Shown here: positions 1 to 16,038 of the stretch, piece by piece | Position numbering within the stretch: position 1 is the first letter of the stretch | Layout: every line of letters begins with the position of its first letter | Assembly: GCA_023974075.1 (NCBI GenBank) | Contig: CM043791.1 | Coordinates: 23,400,662 to 23,464,661, forward strand | Reading direction: 5' to 3' | DNA length: 64,000 bases | Source of the DNA: Chaenocephalus aceratus | Taxonomy: Eukaryota > Chordata > Actinopteri > Perciformes > Channichthyidae | The notes under the pieces: generated by a model | The model's database searches: none | Seen by the model: only the letters and a program-made list of their open reading frames with translations | What the model was told of the DNA's origin: nothing | Position numbers and translations under genes: made by a program

Positions 1-1401
<1,401 letters not shown>

Positions 1402-3285
1402 CAGCAGGAAAAAGACTCTTCCAGGACTATGTAAGACTTTCCGAGTGTCCTTGCGGTGGACATGACTCAGCTCCAGGTTGTGCTCTGAGACTGCCCGTTC
1501 CTTAAAGGATGGCTGAAGACGAGGCCCTCAGCAAACAGGCGTCTAATGCTGCAGCAGAGCCCACTTCCCTCCACTACTTGTTCCTCTGTTTGTTCATCTT
1601 TCCTCCATAATTCAGCTTAACCTAGTGCTACAGTTGGAGGAAAGTAGTTTGAGTGCAGTGCATTCTTGTATTACACAATCCTCCACCTGTCACTGTTCGC
1701 AACAGGGCCCGTATCTGATGTACTTATTTAAGAGCATCGTGGCGTGTTGCAAATCATGGTACTTATATATTATTTAGGCCATCTAAGTTTAATGTTATAA
1801 AGACAGGCGATGTTATATTAATGTTAATTTCTACTCTGGGGATAACAATCTTTTTTCCTACAAGCACACATACTTCGTTTTATCTCCTCAGAAATGTTTA
1901 AGTTGATTGTTACTAATTATCGGTTTTAATGAAAGTACTTGTGTTATAAGGCAGAATAGCACTGCTTCAATAGAAATAATGTATTTTCAAGGATTATTGC
2001 AATCTTAAGCACTCACAGGCACTTTTGTAAGAGAGTCTTTTTTCTCAGTGAAGTCAGTCATAGTTTTTCTTCTACGTGGAAGAGTGCTCAGAGCAAACAG
2101 GTCTGTGCGGCTATCGGCTCTAAGCTCGGTGGCTACAAGTTGATGTCAATTGCTTGGAACTCTTCATTTGCATTCGATTTACTTCTCCCCTTCCGCTTTA
2201 CTTAAATAGGAAGAATGTTCAATTTTCTCAATGCAGCACCTTTTTTTCTCAATGTGCATTTGGACTTTCCCCTGGGTTTTTGCCATTGCTCACTCCTGTT
2301 TTTTTAAGATGTCTCCCAGGTGTTGAGCACATTACCTTTTATTGTGGGTATTGAGTTCATCCAATTACCAGATTTATGACGATGTCAAAGATGAAAGGGC
2401 ATATAGACCAGTCAAACCAAATCAAAGGCACAAAAGCTCTTTAATTATCTATGCCTCTTTCCCTGTCAAACTGGGAGATTCGCCTGCTAATCTTCTCATT
2501 TAACAGAGAACTGTTGCAAATTCTAAAACGATAATCTACGATACAGAAAAAAAGGAAAAATTTATCTGGTTTAGGGTGGGGTATTGATCTCATTTTGTTG
2601 TGCCTTTCCTACATTCACTTTTGATACAAAATCTAGCATGATGTTACTACTGAATAGTAAGCAATTTGGGCATATTTCAGTGTTAATTGATAGGTAAACG
2701 GCATTATGTTTGTAACTATACTATCTGGCTTTAAGTACAAATACAAGACAGTTCATGAAAATATGTATACTAATGTGTATTTTCAATAAGCTTCTCTATA
2801 AAAAAAACATCCTTGCCGTCATAATGCTGAAAAACCGTCAGACTGGAACAGCTGTATGTGTGAAAATGCTTTGCTAAGTGCAGTAACCTGCTTGGCTAGT
2901 GGTACATCTGTCATTCATTTGCCCTGTTAGATCTATACATAGAAGACCCCTTTCTTCTGTTTTCAGACCCTTTGTATTTAAGTTATGGGACCAACTGAAA
3001 TATTTTTGGGACACAGGATTGTAGTTCACTAAAGCTACTGTGCAAACATTTCTATGCATTACCGTGACTGAGAAGGAGCCAGCAGAATTGATCGTAGGAG
3101 AGATTACACATATTACAAGTTGATTGTTGAGGAGAAGTTGGAGTTTTGCTTTTTATAATTGTGTTGATTCGTACTTTGTTGATATTCAGAAAATGTGCTT
3201 TACATTTTAATACTTGAATAAAAAGTTATGTTTGGGTTTGTGTTGGATATTCAATGTAGGACCTAAATAAAGCAGGTGCATCACG
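1402..3285 (+). other. probable 3' UTR of the first deltex gene
   Basis: This is an AT-rich, ORF-poor stretch directly after the TGA. AATAAA signals occur at 3217-3222 and 3266-3271, followed by the GCATCACGAGC region, which is a plausible polyadenylation end. The transcript end is inferred from these motifs only. From 3286 to about 3980 I see only AT-rich sequence. Confidence 0.4.
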
Positions 3286-3985
3286 AGCAACCGAATATCA
3301 AACTTGTGTCCATTTGGAAAGAGTTTGGGTTGTCCCCTATAGTCAATAATTGATTTGAACTCCTAAGTACATTACTTCAGTACAATTTTGATTAAAATAA
3401 TTTTAGCGTATTTTCATATTACATTATAATTCTCCTTGCAGTATAATTCACTAAATAAACAATGATGTATTCGTTATAAATTAAATTACCCAGTGGTATA
3501 AACGGTAATTAAATAAGTGCCATATTTAGCAGCTGAATCATTAACTTGATAGACAAATTCATTCATCAATAATTACAATTCAGAAATACAATTTAAACAG
3601 ACTTAAAATGGAGTATTGTGCTTTAATTTAGAGTAAATTAAAAAAGCCCAACAATCCAATACAAATAGGTGTGTCTTATTTGGCCAGGGTAGTAACAGTT
3701 TTTGTAAAAAATCAATCCATGACACATCAGTAACAAAAACGTGTGTCACCTGACTAGTATTTGAATACTTTTAGCATCGTTTTCTAATCAGAGGAAGTTA
3801 GAATAAACAGTTGTTGAAAATAACATTAGCGCTGTGTTATTTAATTTATTGATTGTCCTTAAAGGTGGGTTATGTAATTTTGGAGAAACCAGCTCGAGTG
3901 CGCTAGAATTTGAAACTACGCAGCCGAAAAAAATCTGCCTCTTCCTTCAGACTTGCTTATGTATGAATTGGTACTTTCCTTAGCT

Positions 3986-3993
3986 TGACGTCA
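3986..3993. promoter_or_regulatory. palindromic CRE/ATF site upstream of the second deltex gene
   Basis: TGACGTCA, the full CRE consensus, lies 107 bp before the start codon at 4100. There is no TATA box. The position fits a proximal promoter element, but use is inferred. Confidence 0.4.
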
Positions 3994-4056
3994 CATTATT
4001 TCCGACACACATATCCCTACAAGGAAAGACAACACTTCTCGTCACACCGGAAAATA

Positions 4057-4095
4057 ATGGCAACCACACTAAACAACCACTCCGGTTGTCCCTAA
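4057..4095 (+). CDS. upstream ORF (12 codons) in the deltex leader
   Basis: ATG at 4057 opens a 12-residue frame (MATTLNNHSGCP) that stops with TAA at 4093-4095, four bases before the deltex ATG. If the mRNA starts upstream of 4057, ribosomes terminating here would have to reinitiate almost at once or bypass the uORF. It is seen in the sequence; translation is inferred. Confidence 0.35.
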   Translation: MATTLNNHSGCP

Positions 4096-4099
4096 AAGT

Positions 4100-5988
<1,889 letters not shown>

Positions 5989-8900
5989 TGAGTAAAGACA
6001 ATGAGAAGACATCCTTCAAATTAACTTGACTCTTTGTATTGTTACAAAGTCTCTGATTTTAAGTTCAAGGCTTGTGCAGGACTCTCTGAGGGATGGAGAT
6101 GAATGCCGCTTAAGTTTTTACTCTATGAAGTCGATACATGGAACTATTATCTTGAGAAATGAAGGTTAGTGGCTTTTCCAAAGAGTTATCAACTGTCTAT
6201 GCAAATAAACCCTATAACCACAACATGTACAGTATGTGATCCAACAAAACAAATATTACAGTTAAGTGAAAGGGGTTGTAACAATCATCAGATTTTGTTA
6301 TTCCTAATATCTTTAGAAACCTGGATCACAGGTCTGGACATTGGACACAGATCAGGTGGTACAATTACATACCTAGCAAACTGATAGTTAAAGCTTGCTA
6401 GAGAAATAAGATGATAATGTATTTGGTATCATCAACGTTTTTTATGTTTAAATGCTGATATGATGTTCACGTATGCTGTGGCTTAACATAACCCCCAACA
6501 AATGCACTATTTACTAGCTGTTTGAGGACACAATTTAGCAGTTTACAAAAAACATATTTCTCCTATTTTTGGTACAGTTTAAAACATGTCAGGCCAGGAA
6601 AGTCATAAAGTATTGATGGGTAAACTTACGCCTTGTTGCTTTTGGAAGGGTATTTTGGCATTATTTTAAGACACTTTTAGAATATCCCCAGTCTTATCCT
6701 ATAGCACCTCTAATACCATAATAACACATGTTGTGCCTTTTATACATCAGTCAATGTACTAGTGTCAAACAAGAGTATATGGAGTCCAGAACTGTCTTTA
6801 AATCTCAAAACATTTGTGATTTTTCCTCTGAATTCCTGCCTTTTGCCTGTGGATACACTAGAGGGTGATGCTCTACTTTTAGAAAGAAATGTTATGTGGC
6901 GTCTGCTTCGTATGCAGCTGTATCATCATCACAAACCCTCAGCCCTGCAGCACCTCCCAAACCTCATAGCCCAAAGTCAGTCAGATAGCCGAGCATCTGC
7001 TATAGATGATGAGTCATGTGTTTCTATGGGGCTCGGGGCAGTTTTAGCAGCAACGTATTCACAGTGTTTCTATGACGGAGAGAACCGCTATCACCTTTTG
7101 TTTGACCACATTGAACTGATCCGCTCCTCATTTCAGTCAGGTGGTTAATGGTTAAAGCTGAGTTGTGGTAGTTACATGCACAGACACACACATTCAATTT
7201 AAGAAATCATGGTGATGATAAAATAATTAAATGCTCATCTATTGTTGATTTAAGTGCCCTACCCATCACCAGCACAAAAACAACTGAAAACGTTGTAATC
7301 AGAGGAGCTTTATATAAATCTCTTCATGCAGGAAAACTGGACACACAATATATGATTTTTTTTGGGCATGCATTAAACCGAGTTACAACTGCATCTGAAA
7401 CATTTCCAGCTGATCATCTTAGTGGCAGTAGCATGGAGTTATGTGATGAGGAAACGGCTTCAACCCATATTTCAGTATCAGGAAGAGTGCACATGTAACA
7501 GGCTTACAGTAACTGGACTCTGGTGTTGAGCGGCTGGGGGCGTTCCTGTGGCCTCGGATCTCAGGGCATCTGCTGCCCTCACAGAGCAGACCAGAACCCA
7601 TCTGGTCAAACGTACCACCCCCCCTCGCCTTTTCTCCCACAATTCATCAGTCATCCATTTATCATCAGCATCACTTTTCATCTCTTGTCCTCTTATCAGG
7701 TTTCCATTAACTGTATGGGTTTTTTATCTGCTAATCATTTTCCTTTTTTCTTTCCTTCGTTTTATGTGAAAAAACACATTCCTGTTACTGCATTCTGTAG
7801 TTTTGTTGTTGTCTATTATAATGTATATATTCTATGACTATGTGTGATATCCCTTTAACATGAGACTGGCTTACAGTGACAGTTTGAGCTTTCTAAATAG
7901 TGGAGCAGATTGTGACATCAAAAGAAAAATGGAGCACTGAACCAAATATACAGAGAAACACTGTAGGAAATGTAACCTACATCTGAATATAAGATAGAAC
8001 GCTTAAGATGGGTTCCAGAAGAACACATCATACCACCTGACTGTATTTCTTTAGGCATTATTGTTCAAATGCAAATTATATGACTTAAAATAAAATGGCA
8101 TGGCATCAGTATTTTGTCTGCATCTTTCGCAAAAATGTATACTTGAATTGAATGACTCTTTGCCCTTCTCTGCAGGTATTTCCCGTTCCTGTCATTGTCC
8201 ATCTGGACATCTGGTATTAGGGACAAGGAATTACAGAAATGTTACCAGAGATATAAATATGTATCAATGATTATGCAGAGCAATGATGTGGGCGGATTAT
8301 ACTTGCATCAATGCAAATGGCCAGTGACAAGCCTCCACTACGAAATGGATTGATGACAGAGTGAAAACAAGCTCTCAGCGTATGGATTAAGACCGATACA
8401 TCTGTAACTGCTTACATTCATTTCCATCAAACGTGGCTCTGCTCTGTTGTGGCAGTAGGACTTGAATATCCTCCCTCTCAGGCGCTGAAATTAGCACCAT
8501 GGCTTTGGTGATTTTTGGTTTCTAGGTGTGAGTAGACAGCTCATAAAAAGGCTCCCAAGAAGCACACATCAGAGCAGAGATGTGCGATGTTTCCTGTACT
8601 AGAGATGATAATAAAACCACTATGTGACAATGGAGATCTGTTGTTCTTGCCCCCTCTCCCCACTGTGCTCCTTAATTAGAGTGTCTCATGGCTGTGGGGA
8701 GAACCCTGGCACTGCGCCTGTCTCCTCTTCCTCTGGTGCCCATAACACTCAATCACAGACATACCTGTCTATCTGGGTGCAGATTGCATGTATCTCCCTT
8801 CACAAGTCACTCCTGTACACACCCTACATATTCATGCCTTTGAAGTTCCTTTTTTACTTTAACCTAGTTTCCTCTTTCACTTCCAACGTTGACAGAGAAA

Positions 8901-10264
8901 AAGATTCTCCGTCTTTCTTGAATTTTGAAGTATCTTTATCCAAATCATGAAGGACAAACGAGGATATATCAGGCAGTGTTTGTATGTTAGGTAAATGGAC
9001 AGGAGGAGGCTGAGGAGGCATCTGTCTCCATACACAGTCTTTGTGTGACAGTATGTCAACCCACACTGCTGACATGCTCATTCACTGAGCCTAAGGCTGT
9101 TTGCTTAAGAACAGCAAAGTGAAGGTGGGTGTGTGTGTCCTTGACTGCATCTGTGCATACAGTATGTATGAATATGCACTAGTGATTACTTGTGTGTGTT
9201 TATTGAGGCAGTTTCTCACATTCTGTTCTCTGATTCATAGCCGCAGCTACACAGCTTTTTGTCTGCCTGATTTAGCAGAACAGACCCCTCTGCTTTTCTT
9301 AGCAATGCTGACAGATTTACTGACTTACCGCACAGACAGGACACAACAGCCGAGCTGGCAACTATAAGGATCTTTGGCTTGGTTGTCAGCCTCACAGATT
9401 GAAGGCTGTTCAAGCTGTTCTTCATTAGCAACAGCCGGGGTTCTCCCCAATAAGAGAATAGCAGGTCTATCATCTATCTGAGAGAGATTGAAATGTCCAG
9501 TAATTAGCTCTTTAAAATTAAACATAGGAATGGTATACAGTTATGTATAAAAGTGTCTCGAGTCATATCACAAATGTACACAATACCCAACCTGATATCT
9601 CAATTGTGTAAAACTGTAAAAACAGGCTGTGCATCGACATGAAAACATTCAATACAAGCTGAACAAAACCAACTACAAATACGGTCTAGAAAATATTTTC
9701 TGGGTGCATCTTGTGCCGCCAAACTTCTTTTGTTGTCTTTCCTGTCTGCATCCTCAGCCTTGGCCATCCACTCTCAGACTGACTTGTGTAAGAGCAATTA
9801 GCTGTGGCTGTCATGGCAACTAGCATGACCTTTGTCACTTTAAAAATGAAAAATCTCAACCAAGGGCCCTCTTTCTTCTGAACAGCTGCAACACATGTAT
9901 GGAGCTTTTTACACATTCATGGACTTTTTTTCTTTATATTACAAAAAAGCATACTGAGGCAGGCAGAAATCGTTGCAGTTGGACACTGCACCCATGTCTT
10001 CACAGATGATCTGTTAAGTGATCGTCGTTTTAATCACGTTTATTGCAGCCTGGTACATTCAGTATAAGGAGATGGTTCCGGAAATGTTCTGTGATTTCAA
10101 CAAAGGTTTATTTTATATTCCCATATATACTTAAATACTTAAAGAGCAAGACATCAATATGAAACAAAACAAAGACATGATAAGATCTCAAGACAAATTT
10201 AAAAAAGGCTCACCATCTTTAGGAAATAAGCACCTATTGACATGAGCTAAGAAGTGAATGAACG
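5989..10264. other. 3' UTR of second deltex gene, then intergenic DNA
   Basis: AT-rich sequence with no supported gene. The deltex 3' UTR probably ends soon after the AATAAA at about 6204 (GCAAATAAACCC). A 128-codon frame at 6762-7148 has no recognisable domain or splice partners and is not accepted. Nothing else structured was found. Confidence 0.5.
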
Positions 10265-10330
10265 CAGTGGTTCTCAACTGGTCAGGCCTCTGGACCCACT
10301 TTTTCCTTTGTCAATAAATTGCGACCCGAA
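10265..10330 (+). repeat. hAT-type terminal sequence fragment
   Basis: CAGTGGTTCTCAACTGGT at 10265 is the typical end of Charlie-like hAT elements. It runs into a stretch ending GCGACCCGAATTTTGAACC. A matching right end was not found downstream, so the element extent is unknown. The following DNA up to 11109 is non-coding, probably partly repetitive. Confidence 0.4.
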
Positions 10331-10833
10331 TTTTGAACCACTCAAATCTATTCAACAAAAAACCGTGCTGTAATATACGCTTTTCAGCATACAATATTAA
10401 TTAAAGTGAAGTACAGTGCATATATCCCTTCACAGAACTAAAGTATGCTTTTAAAAAAGGTTTAATGAGATGATGGAATCAAAGCTGAACTGTATTATGA
10501 AAAGGCCACACATTCTGAAAACCCAACCCCAGCAAGGGGTCTGGGGGGATTCTCCCCCATGAGATTTTTTTGAAATACTAACATATAAACTACGCATTCT
10601 GGTACACTCTGAGAAGAAAATAAATACATCTATTACTACCCGACATATTAATAATATGTTATGCCATTGTTTGTTTTTCACTTTGTTCTGACAGCTGAAC
10701 TTGCTGCTCCACACAGAGAGAAGAGCAAAGAGGAGATAGTCTGTGTGACTTACTCTAAATTGTGGGTAGGGTAGATAGCCCCCATTGTTCTGTGACCTGT
10801 CAATCATCAAACCGGGGGTCATATCTGAAGTTG

Positions 10834-10865
10834 TACCCATGGATTTCTTTATACATCCATGGGTA
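10834..10865. repeat. perfect 11-bp inverted repeat (hairpin)
   Basis: TACCCATGGAT at 10834-10844 is followed after 10 bases by its exact reverse complement ATCCATGGGTA at 10855-10865. It probably belongs to an old MITE. Confidence 0.5.
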
Positions 10866-11109
10866 GTTCTACTGTAGTTATTTTCCGTGGGGACTTCCGG
10901 CAACAATCTTGATTCTGATAGGCCAGAAGACTCGAAGAAACATCAGCTAACATGTTTTATTGAGAAGATGATCACTACGTGACAGAAGTTTTCAACACCG
11001 TTTATGGTCTCAGGTACTTCCAGTCCAACGCCTACTGCATGCACAGCGTTAGAAAATCGGGCCTTCAAAATAAAAGTTTGACTTTTTTCCCAAAAAAAAA
11101 AGAAGATAT

Positions 11110-11406
11110 TGTAACGTTCTACAAAGGGAGTCGGAAACAGGCTTCAAGTTATTGGGGTTTATTCACTCCTTTGTTCGCACACGGACACAGGTTACATGTT
11201 AGGTTGCAGGTTTATCCTCACACACACTCTACACCTCAACTCACACCCATATATAGGGTCAACGTCACAACGTCCCCGCCCTCCCCCGTCTACTCCCCCA
11301 ACCACAGGCCCGCACCCAGACCAGCATCACTGTGCAGCTCTGTGATTGGCAGAGAGACGGGGGATGCTTGAGTGACACACTCAGCACCCTATACAGGGTC
11401 GCTACA
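11110..11406 (-). repeat. Gypsy 3' LTR (297 bp)
   Basis: Read on the - strand it starts TGTAGCGACC at 11406 and ends GAACGTTACA at 11110, so it has TG..CA ends. A purine-rich AGTAGGGGGGTAG tract lies directly before it (11407-11419). It contains a TATATATGG promoter-like box and, near its end, GAATAAACCC as a polyadenylation signal. The partner 5' LTR is not in the window. Confidence 0.75.
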
Positions 11407-12829
11407 CTACCCCCCTACTACAAAGTTCCTCGCCCACGAGGAACAAATAAAACCTAGCACAAAAAAAACTATAACTAAACACTGTTAGTAGAACTAAGAA
11501 GATCTGGGTGGACTACCATCCCTTCCAGTGAGACCAGGGCGCATTCTTACCCTCTACAGGAAACGAGGGGTCTCACTATACACTCTAACTACCACACACA
11601 GTGTCTGAACCGACTCGGGGGTCGTGTCTGCCTTCTCGGCAGGGGGGCTAGGGTCAGGGGGACAGGGGGTGCCGGTTCTGGTCCAGGCGGGGAAAAGGAG
11701 AAGAAAGTGGGGGGAAACTCAGACACTGACAGGGGGCTGCTGCTCTGCTCGCCGAGGGACCTGAGTGGAGGTGTCGAGGGGGAGGCTGTGGGCCTCGGTG
11801 TCCCTTGGGCATGTGGAGAAGCGACTCCTCTGTAAGGAGCCAACTTGTCTCTGTGGTGCACAACTTTAGACCACTTCCCCCACCCTCTCACTCTGCAGGG
11901 ACCAACCCACTGGCTGTCCAGTTTTGGGCACCGGCCTTTCTTCCGTTGTGGGCTGTAGACCCAGACCAGCTCCCCGGCCCGGAAATGCTGCCCTCTTGTC
12001 CTGGTGTCATAGTTCCGTTTCTGTCTCACCCCAGCACTTTTCTGCTGATCGTGGGCAAAGGAGCGGAATCAAGGCGGTCCTGAAGTCTCCTGGCGTACTC
12101 AGGCCCTGGAGGCGTGTCCAGGGAATCTGGCAGCTGACCAAACGCCAAAACAGCAGGGGTTCGAAGCTCTCTCCCCAACATGAGGAGGGCAGGAGAACAG
12201 GCTGAGGACTCCTGGGAGATGCTCGTCCCAGTCGCGCTGGTGCTCAGATGTGAGGATGGTCAGCTGCTGCCCTATGGTGCGATGAAATCTCTCGACTAGT
12301 CCGTCGCTCTGAGGTCGCAAGGGGGAGGTGCATGTTTTGTGCATGCCCAGTTGTGTGCACATGGAGGCGAACACCCGGGACTCGAAGTTCCTCCCCTGGT
12401 CACTGTGCAGGGTCTCCGGCACTCCAAACCGGCTGAACATGCCGGCCACCAAGGCATCTGCGACTGTCACTGCTTCCTGATCAGGGAGGTCATACGCCTC
12501 TGGCCATTTTGTGAAATAGTCTATGGCCGTGAGGATGTAGCGGTTACCCCTGTTTGACAAAGGTAGAGGCCCCACCACATCCACCGCTACTCTCTCCATT
12601 GGGGCCCCCACGGGAAACTGTTGCAGCGGAGCATGGGAACGACCAGGGGGGCCCTTCCGAGTCATACAAGGGTCACAGCGGCGACAGAAGTCTTCGACAT
12701 CCCTCCGGCACTGCCCCCAGTAGCAGCCCTGTCGAAGGTGGCGGAGAGTGACGCCAAAGTGCACAGAGCCTGCCGTTCCATACATGGCCTTGAGTACAGC
12801 CTCTTGCAGACCCCTCGGGACCACCACGT
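11110..12829 (-). mobile_element. Gypsy-type LTR retrotransposon, 3' part only
   Basis: On the - strand this holds the end of pol (integrase) followed by a polypurine tract and a 3' LTR. gag, protease and reverse transcriptase are missing: homology stops near 12829, where an hAT terminal fragment begins. The reading frame is broken within the integrase C-terminus, so the copy is dead. It lies in the transposon island between the deltex genes and rnd1. Confidence 0.88.
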
Positions 12830-12836
12830 AAGGCAT
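11589..12836 (-). pseudogene. Gypsy integrase, frameshifted
   Basis: The open frame 12836-12099 begins inside the zinc-binding domain (HFGV..., CRRCDPC) and has a full DD35E core: Asp86 (VDVVGP), Asp146 (HSDQGRN) and Glu182 (GLVERF), numbered from the frame's first Met. After about residue 205 the frame shifts and the normal sequence is lost. A second frame, 12029-11589, carries the C-terminal GPY/F-like module (GELVWVYSPQRKKGRCPKLD, WVGPC, DKLAPYRGV). The enzyme would insert retrotransposon cDNA into host DNA. The protein is interrupted by the frameshift and a likely internal deletion, and has no 5' partner domains. Confidence 0.88.
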
Positions 12837-12908
12837 GGTTAATGTATTATATTATTGAGGTAGAATTGTCCGGGGCTACAGAAAAAACATTCGGGGCAGG
12901 CCAGGCGA
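12830..12908 (-). repeat. hAT terminal fragment abutting the Gypsy relic
   Basis: GGTTAATGTATTATATTATT, then GTCCGGGGCTACAGAAAAAA and CATTCGGGGCAGGCCAGGCGA, is the reverse complement of the left end of the hAT copy at 18461. It stops at GGCGA before the expected terminal GCCACTG. The junction with the Gypsy relic shares the short string CACGTA. DNA from 12909 to 13156 shows no recognisable feature. Confidence 0.6.
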
Positions 12909-13156
12909 GCACACACACTACAAAGATGTAAAATATTATTTTACGAACAATGTGGAATTTATTGGCTACGTATTACACAGATTATGCACAGCGGGAGCAG
13001 CATTAACCGTCAAATAATAATTCAGACAGGGGAGCTCCGCACCGCCTGCCGCTAGGGGGTGCTGCAGCGCCCTCAGCACCCCCTTTCCCACGCCCATGGT
13101 GATATCTGCACTCTGGCTGACTGAGTGAAGTGAAAAAGAGTGATGTAACGTTAATG

Positions 13157-13755
13157 TTATTCTTTCACACACACATACGGGTATTGGGCCGAGCGCGACA
13201 CCGTACTTCCGGTATTCACCGTTTTACGCGAGGTGCAAGCAGCCGAACACCGTCTAGGTGTTGCTAAGCTTCCTGTACTGAATATCATAGTCTATTGCCT
13301 TAATCAATATCTAGTCAACTCCAAAATACCACATATATGCAATGGCATGATAATATTATTGTGACAAGTGGGGTATTCACCTGGTGTTTGCAGAAATTAG
13401 ACGTAGATGCAACCAAAATCGACGAAGGCCACTGTCGTTTTTCCATACATCTGCAGGCAGTCTGTAAGGGCAATCCGACAACCCACACAGCTCTAGTTTA
13501 CGCTGGTAACGACCTAGAGCACACCCCTCAAGTCCAGAGATGTAATCCGAAGACATGCAGCGATTTCTTCGGTCGTTAATTCAGAAAAAAAATCTAGTGC
13601 GCTCTGCCTGGCTACGTTAGCTAGCTGTTTATATTAGCACTTCCAGGATATTTGCACCTCCAGGAAAATGGCGTATTTATATATATATATATATATGGCA
13701 CGTGTTGCATTGTGGGTAGCTCGTGACGTCACTGTGTGTGAAAGAATAGTTAGTA
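13157..13755. repeat. possible MITE with TTATTCTTTCACACAC-type inverted ends
   Basis: TTATTCTTTCACACACACA at about 13159 and TGTGTGTGAAAGAATAGTTA at about 13734 are near-perfect inverted ends, about 600 bp apart. The inside contains a CpG-rich stretch, an (AT)n run near 13678-13696 and GTGACGTCAC. A target duplication could not be fixed. It could be chance, given CA-rich DNA. Confidence 0.3.
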
Positions 13756-14077
13756 AACAAGGAGTAACCACACTAAGTATACCCTATGTTAGTATGTATA
13801 CAGAACATGACTACAAATTATCCTAAGATGTAACGTTAACCCTTCATACCTCTTAAGACACTAAAATAACGTATTCCAATTTGTATTATGTTTTCGCGCA
13901 TGGAATTATAATAATGCATTTTATTTATGGGCGCCTTTCAAAGCTCTCAAGGACACCTTACAGAGCATAATTAAAGAAGAGCACACAGTAATACAAGACT
14001 TAAAAAATACTTAAAAAAAACAGAGACTTAAAAACAACAATCAGTTTAGCAGAGATTAAGAAATGGAATACGCCAGT

Positions 14078-15241
14078 TTAAAAAGGTGTGTTTTCAGGCT
14101 GGATTTGAAGGTTGGGAGTGAGTCCATATTGCGGATGTCTTGTGGGAGAGGGTTCCAGAGACAGGGGGGCAGAGTGGCTGAAGGCTCGTGACCCCATGGT
14201 GATCAGGCGGGCAGAAGGTACAGTGAGTTGGAAGGCAGAGGAGGATCGGAGAGTACGAGAGGGAGTGTAGATGTGAAGGAGCTCAGAGAGATATGGAGGT
14301 GCAAGAGTGTGAAGGGCCTTGAAGGTGAGGAGCAACACTTTGAAGTCTATGCGGTGCTTAACGGGGAGCCAATGGAGTTGTTGGAGAACCGGATTGATAT
14401 GATTAATGAAAGGAGTTCTGATGATGATACGGGCGGCTGAGTTCTGGACCTGTTGGAGCTTACGTAGGGATTTCTGAGGAAGACCAGAGAGGATGGAGTT
14501 GCAATAATCGATATGGGACGTAACAAGGGCGTGGACAAGGATGGCGGTGCTGTTGGGTGTGAGTGACGGGCGGAGGCGGTTAATATTGCGGAGGTGGAAG
14601 TAGGCAGATCGTGTGATGTTGTTGATGTGAGCTTCAAATGATAAGGTGCTGTCAAGGATGACACCCCGACTCTTAACTTGGGGGGAGGGTGAGACTGTGG
14701 AATTGTCAATAGTGAGGAAGAATTTGTCAGTTTTAGCCAGAGTGGACTTGGAGCCAACTAGGAGAAACTCGGTTTTATCACTGTTGAGTTTTAAGAAGTT
14801 GGATGAGAACCAGGATTTGATTTCCAGTAAGCAGTCGGAAAGGGCAGTGGGGGGGAGAGTGGAAGTGGGTTTGGTGGGAAAATAGAGCTGGGTGTCATCC
14901 GCGTAGCAGTGAAATTGGATTGCGTATTTTCTGAAGATATGGCCGAGAGGTAGGAGGTAGATGATAAATAGGAGGGGGCCCAAGACAGAACCCTGAGGAA
15001 CACCAGTGAAGACTGGATGGGACTGTGATTTGAAGTGTTTGAGTTGGACAAAGTGAGTACGGCCGGAGAGGAAAGATCTAAACCAGGTGTGGGATGTGCC
15101 AGTGATACCAATGGAAGATAATCTGTCAAGGAGGATTTGGTGTGAGATGGTGTCAAAGGCTGCAGTCAGGTCAAGGAGGATGAGTATGGATAAGAGCCCA
15201 GAGTCAGCTGCTACTAGGAGATCGTTTGTGATTTTAACCAT
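14078..15241 (-). pseudogene. L2 reverse transcriptase segment
   Basis: The 387-codon open frame keeps the RT catalytic YADD box and the PQGSVLG motif, and ends with a degraded C-terminus. In a live element this enzyme copies its RNA at a nicked target. The frame upstream (endonuclease) is separated by frameshifts, so no complete ORF2 protein exists. Confidence 0.85.
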
Positions 15242-16038
15242 GGCCGTCTCTGAACTGTGTGAGGAGCGGAAGCCAGACTGAAATTCTTCAAAAAGATTAT
15301 TGTTGTTCAGATGAGTATGGACTCAAGTATGAGTATGGACTGCAACTGTTTTTTCGAGTATCTTGGAGACAAATGGTAAATTTGAGATTGGGCGGAAATT
15401 ATTCAAATTGTTGGGGTCCGCACCAGGTTTCTTGACAATAGGGGTTATTGCACCTGTTTTGAGGGATGAGGGGACGAGACCAGAGGTAAGGGAGGAGTGA
15501 ATTATGTCGGTAATTAAAGCGGAGAGAGAAGGTAGACATGCTTTAACTAGGTGGGTAGGAACGGGGGTGATTTCCGAATGAGATTTGATATTTCAGAGAC
15601 AGTGGGAAGTTCGAAGCTGGATAGTGGGGAGGAGAGGGGAGAATACAGAGTTGAGTGAAGTGATGTATAGCTGGAGGAGGTCAGTTGCTGGTGAATATTT
15701 TTGATTTTGGCATTGAAAAAGGTCATGAAGGTGTTACATTGAGAGGTTGAGTACAGGTGGGGGTGCAAGAGAGGCCGCTGGCTGCAGAATGCTGTTGACT
15801 GTAGAGAACAGAGTTCTGGTGTTTCCTTCACATAACCTAATTAATTTGGCATAGTATGCTGATTTAGCAGAGGAAAGAGCATTCTTGTAGGCGAGTATGT
15901 GGCTGTTGTACATGTCCTTATGAACTACAAGGCCAGTTTTGGTGTACAGGCGTTCAAGACGACGACCTTTAGCTTTGAGCTGGCGTAGCTCCGGTGTATA
16001 CCAGGGGGCAGAGCGGGTGAAAGAGACAGACCGGGTTT

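Noticed and set aside
6762..7148. 128-codon open frame on the + strand
   Set aside because: No domain, no splice partners, no close repeat family and an ordinary AT-rich setting; most likely chance.
10451..10906. 151-codon frame on the - strand
   Set aside because: Overlaps repeat-like DNA and a hairpin; no recognisable domain.
11805..12557. Open frames on the + strand across the Gypsy relic
   Set aside because: Antisense shadows of integrase sequence.
14228..15281. Open frames opposite the L2 reverse transcriptase
   Set aside because: Shadows of the LINE frame; no independent motif.
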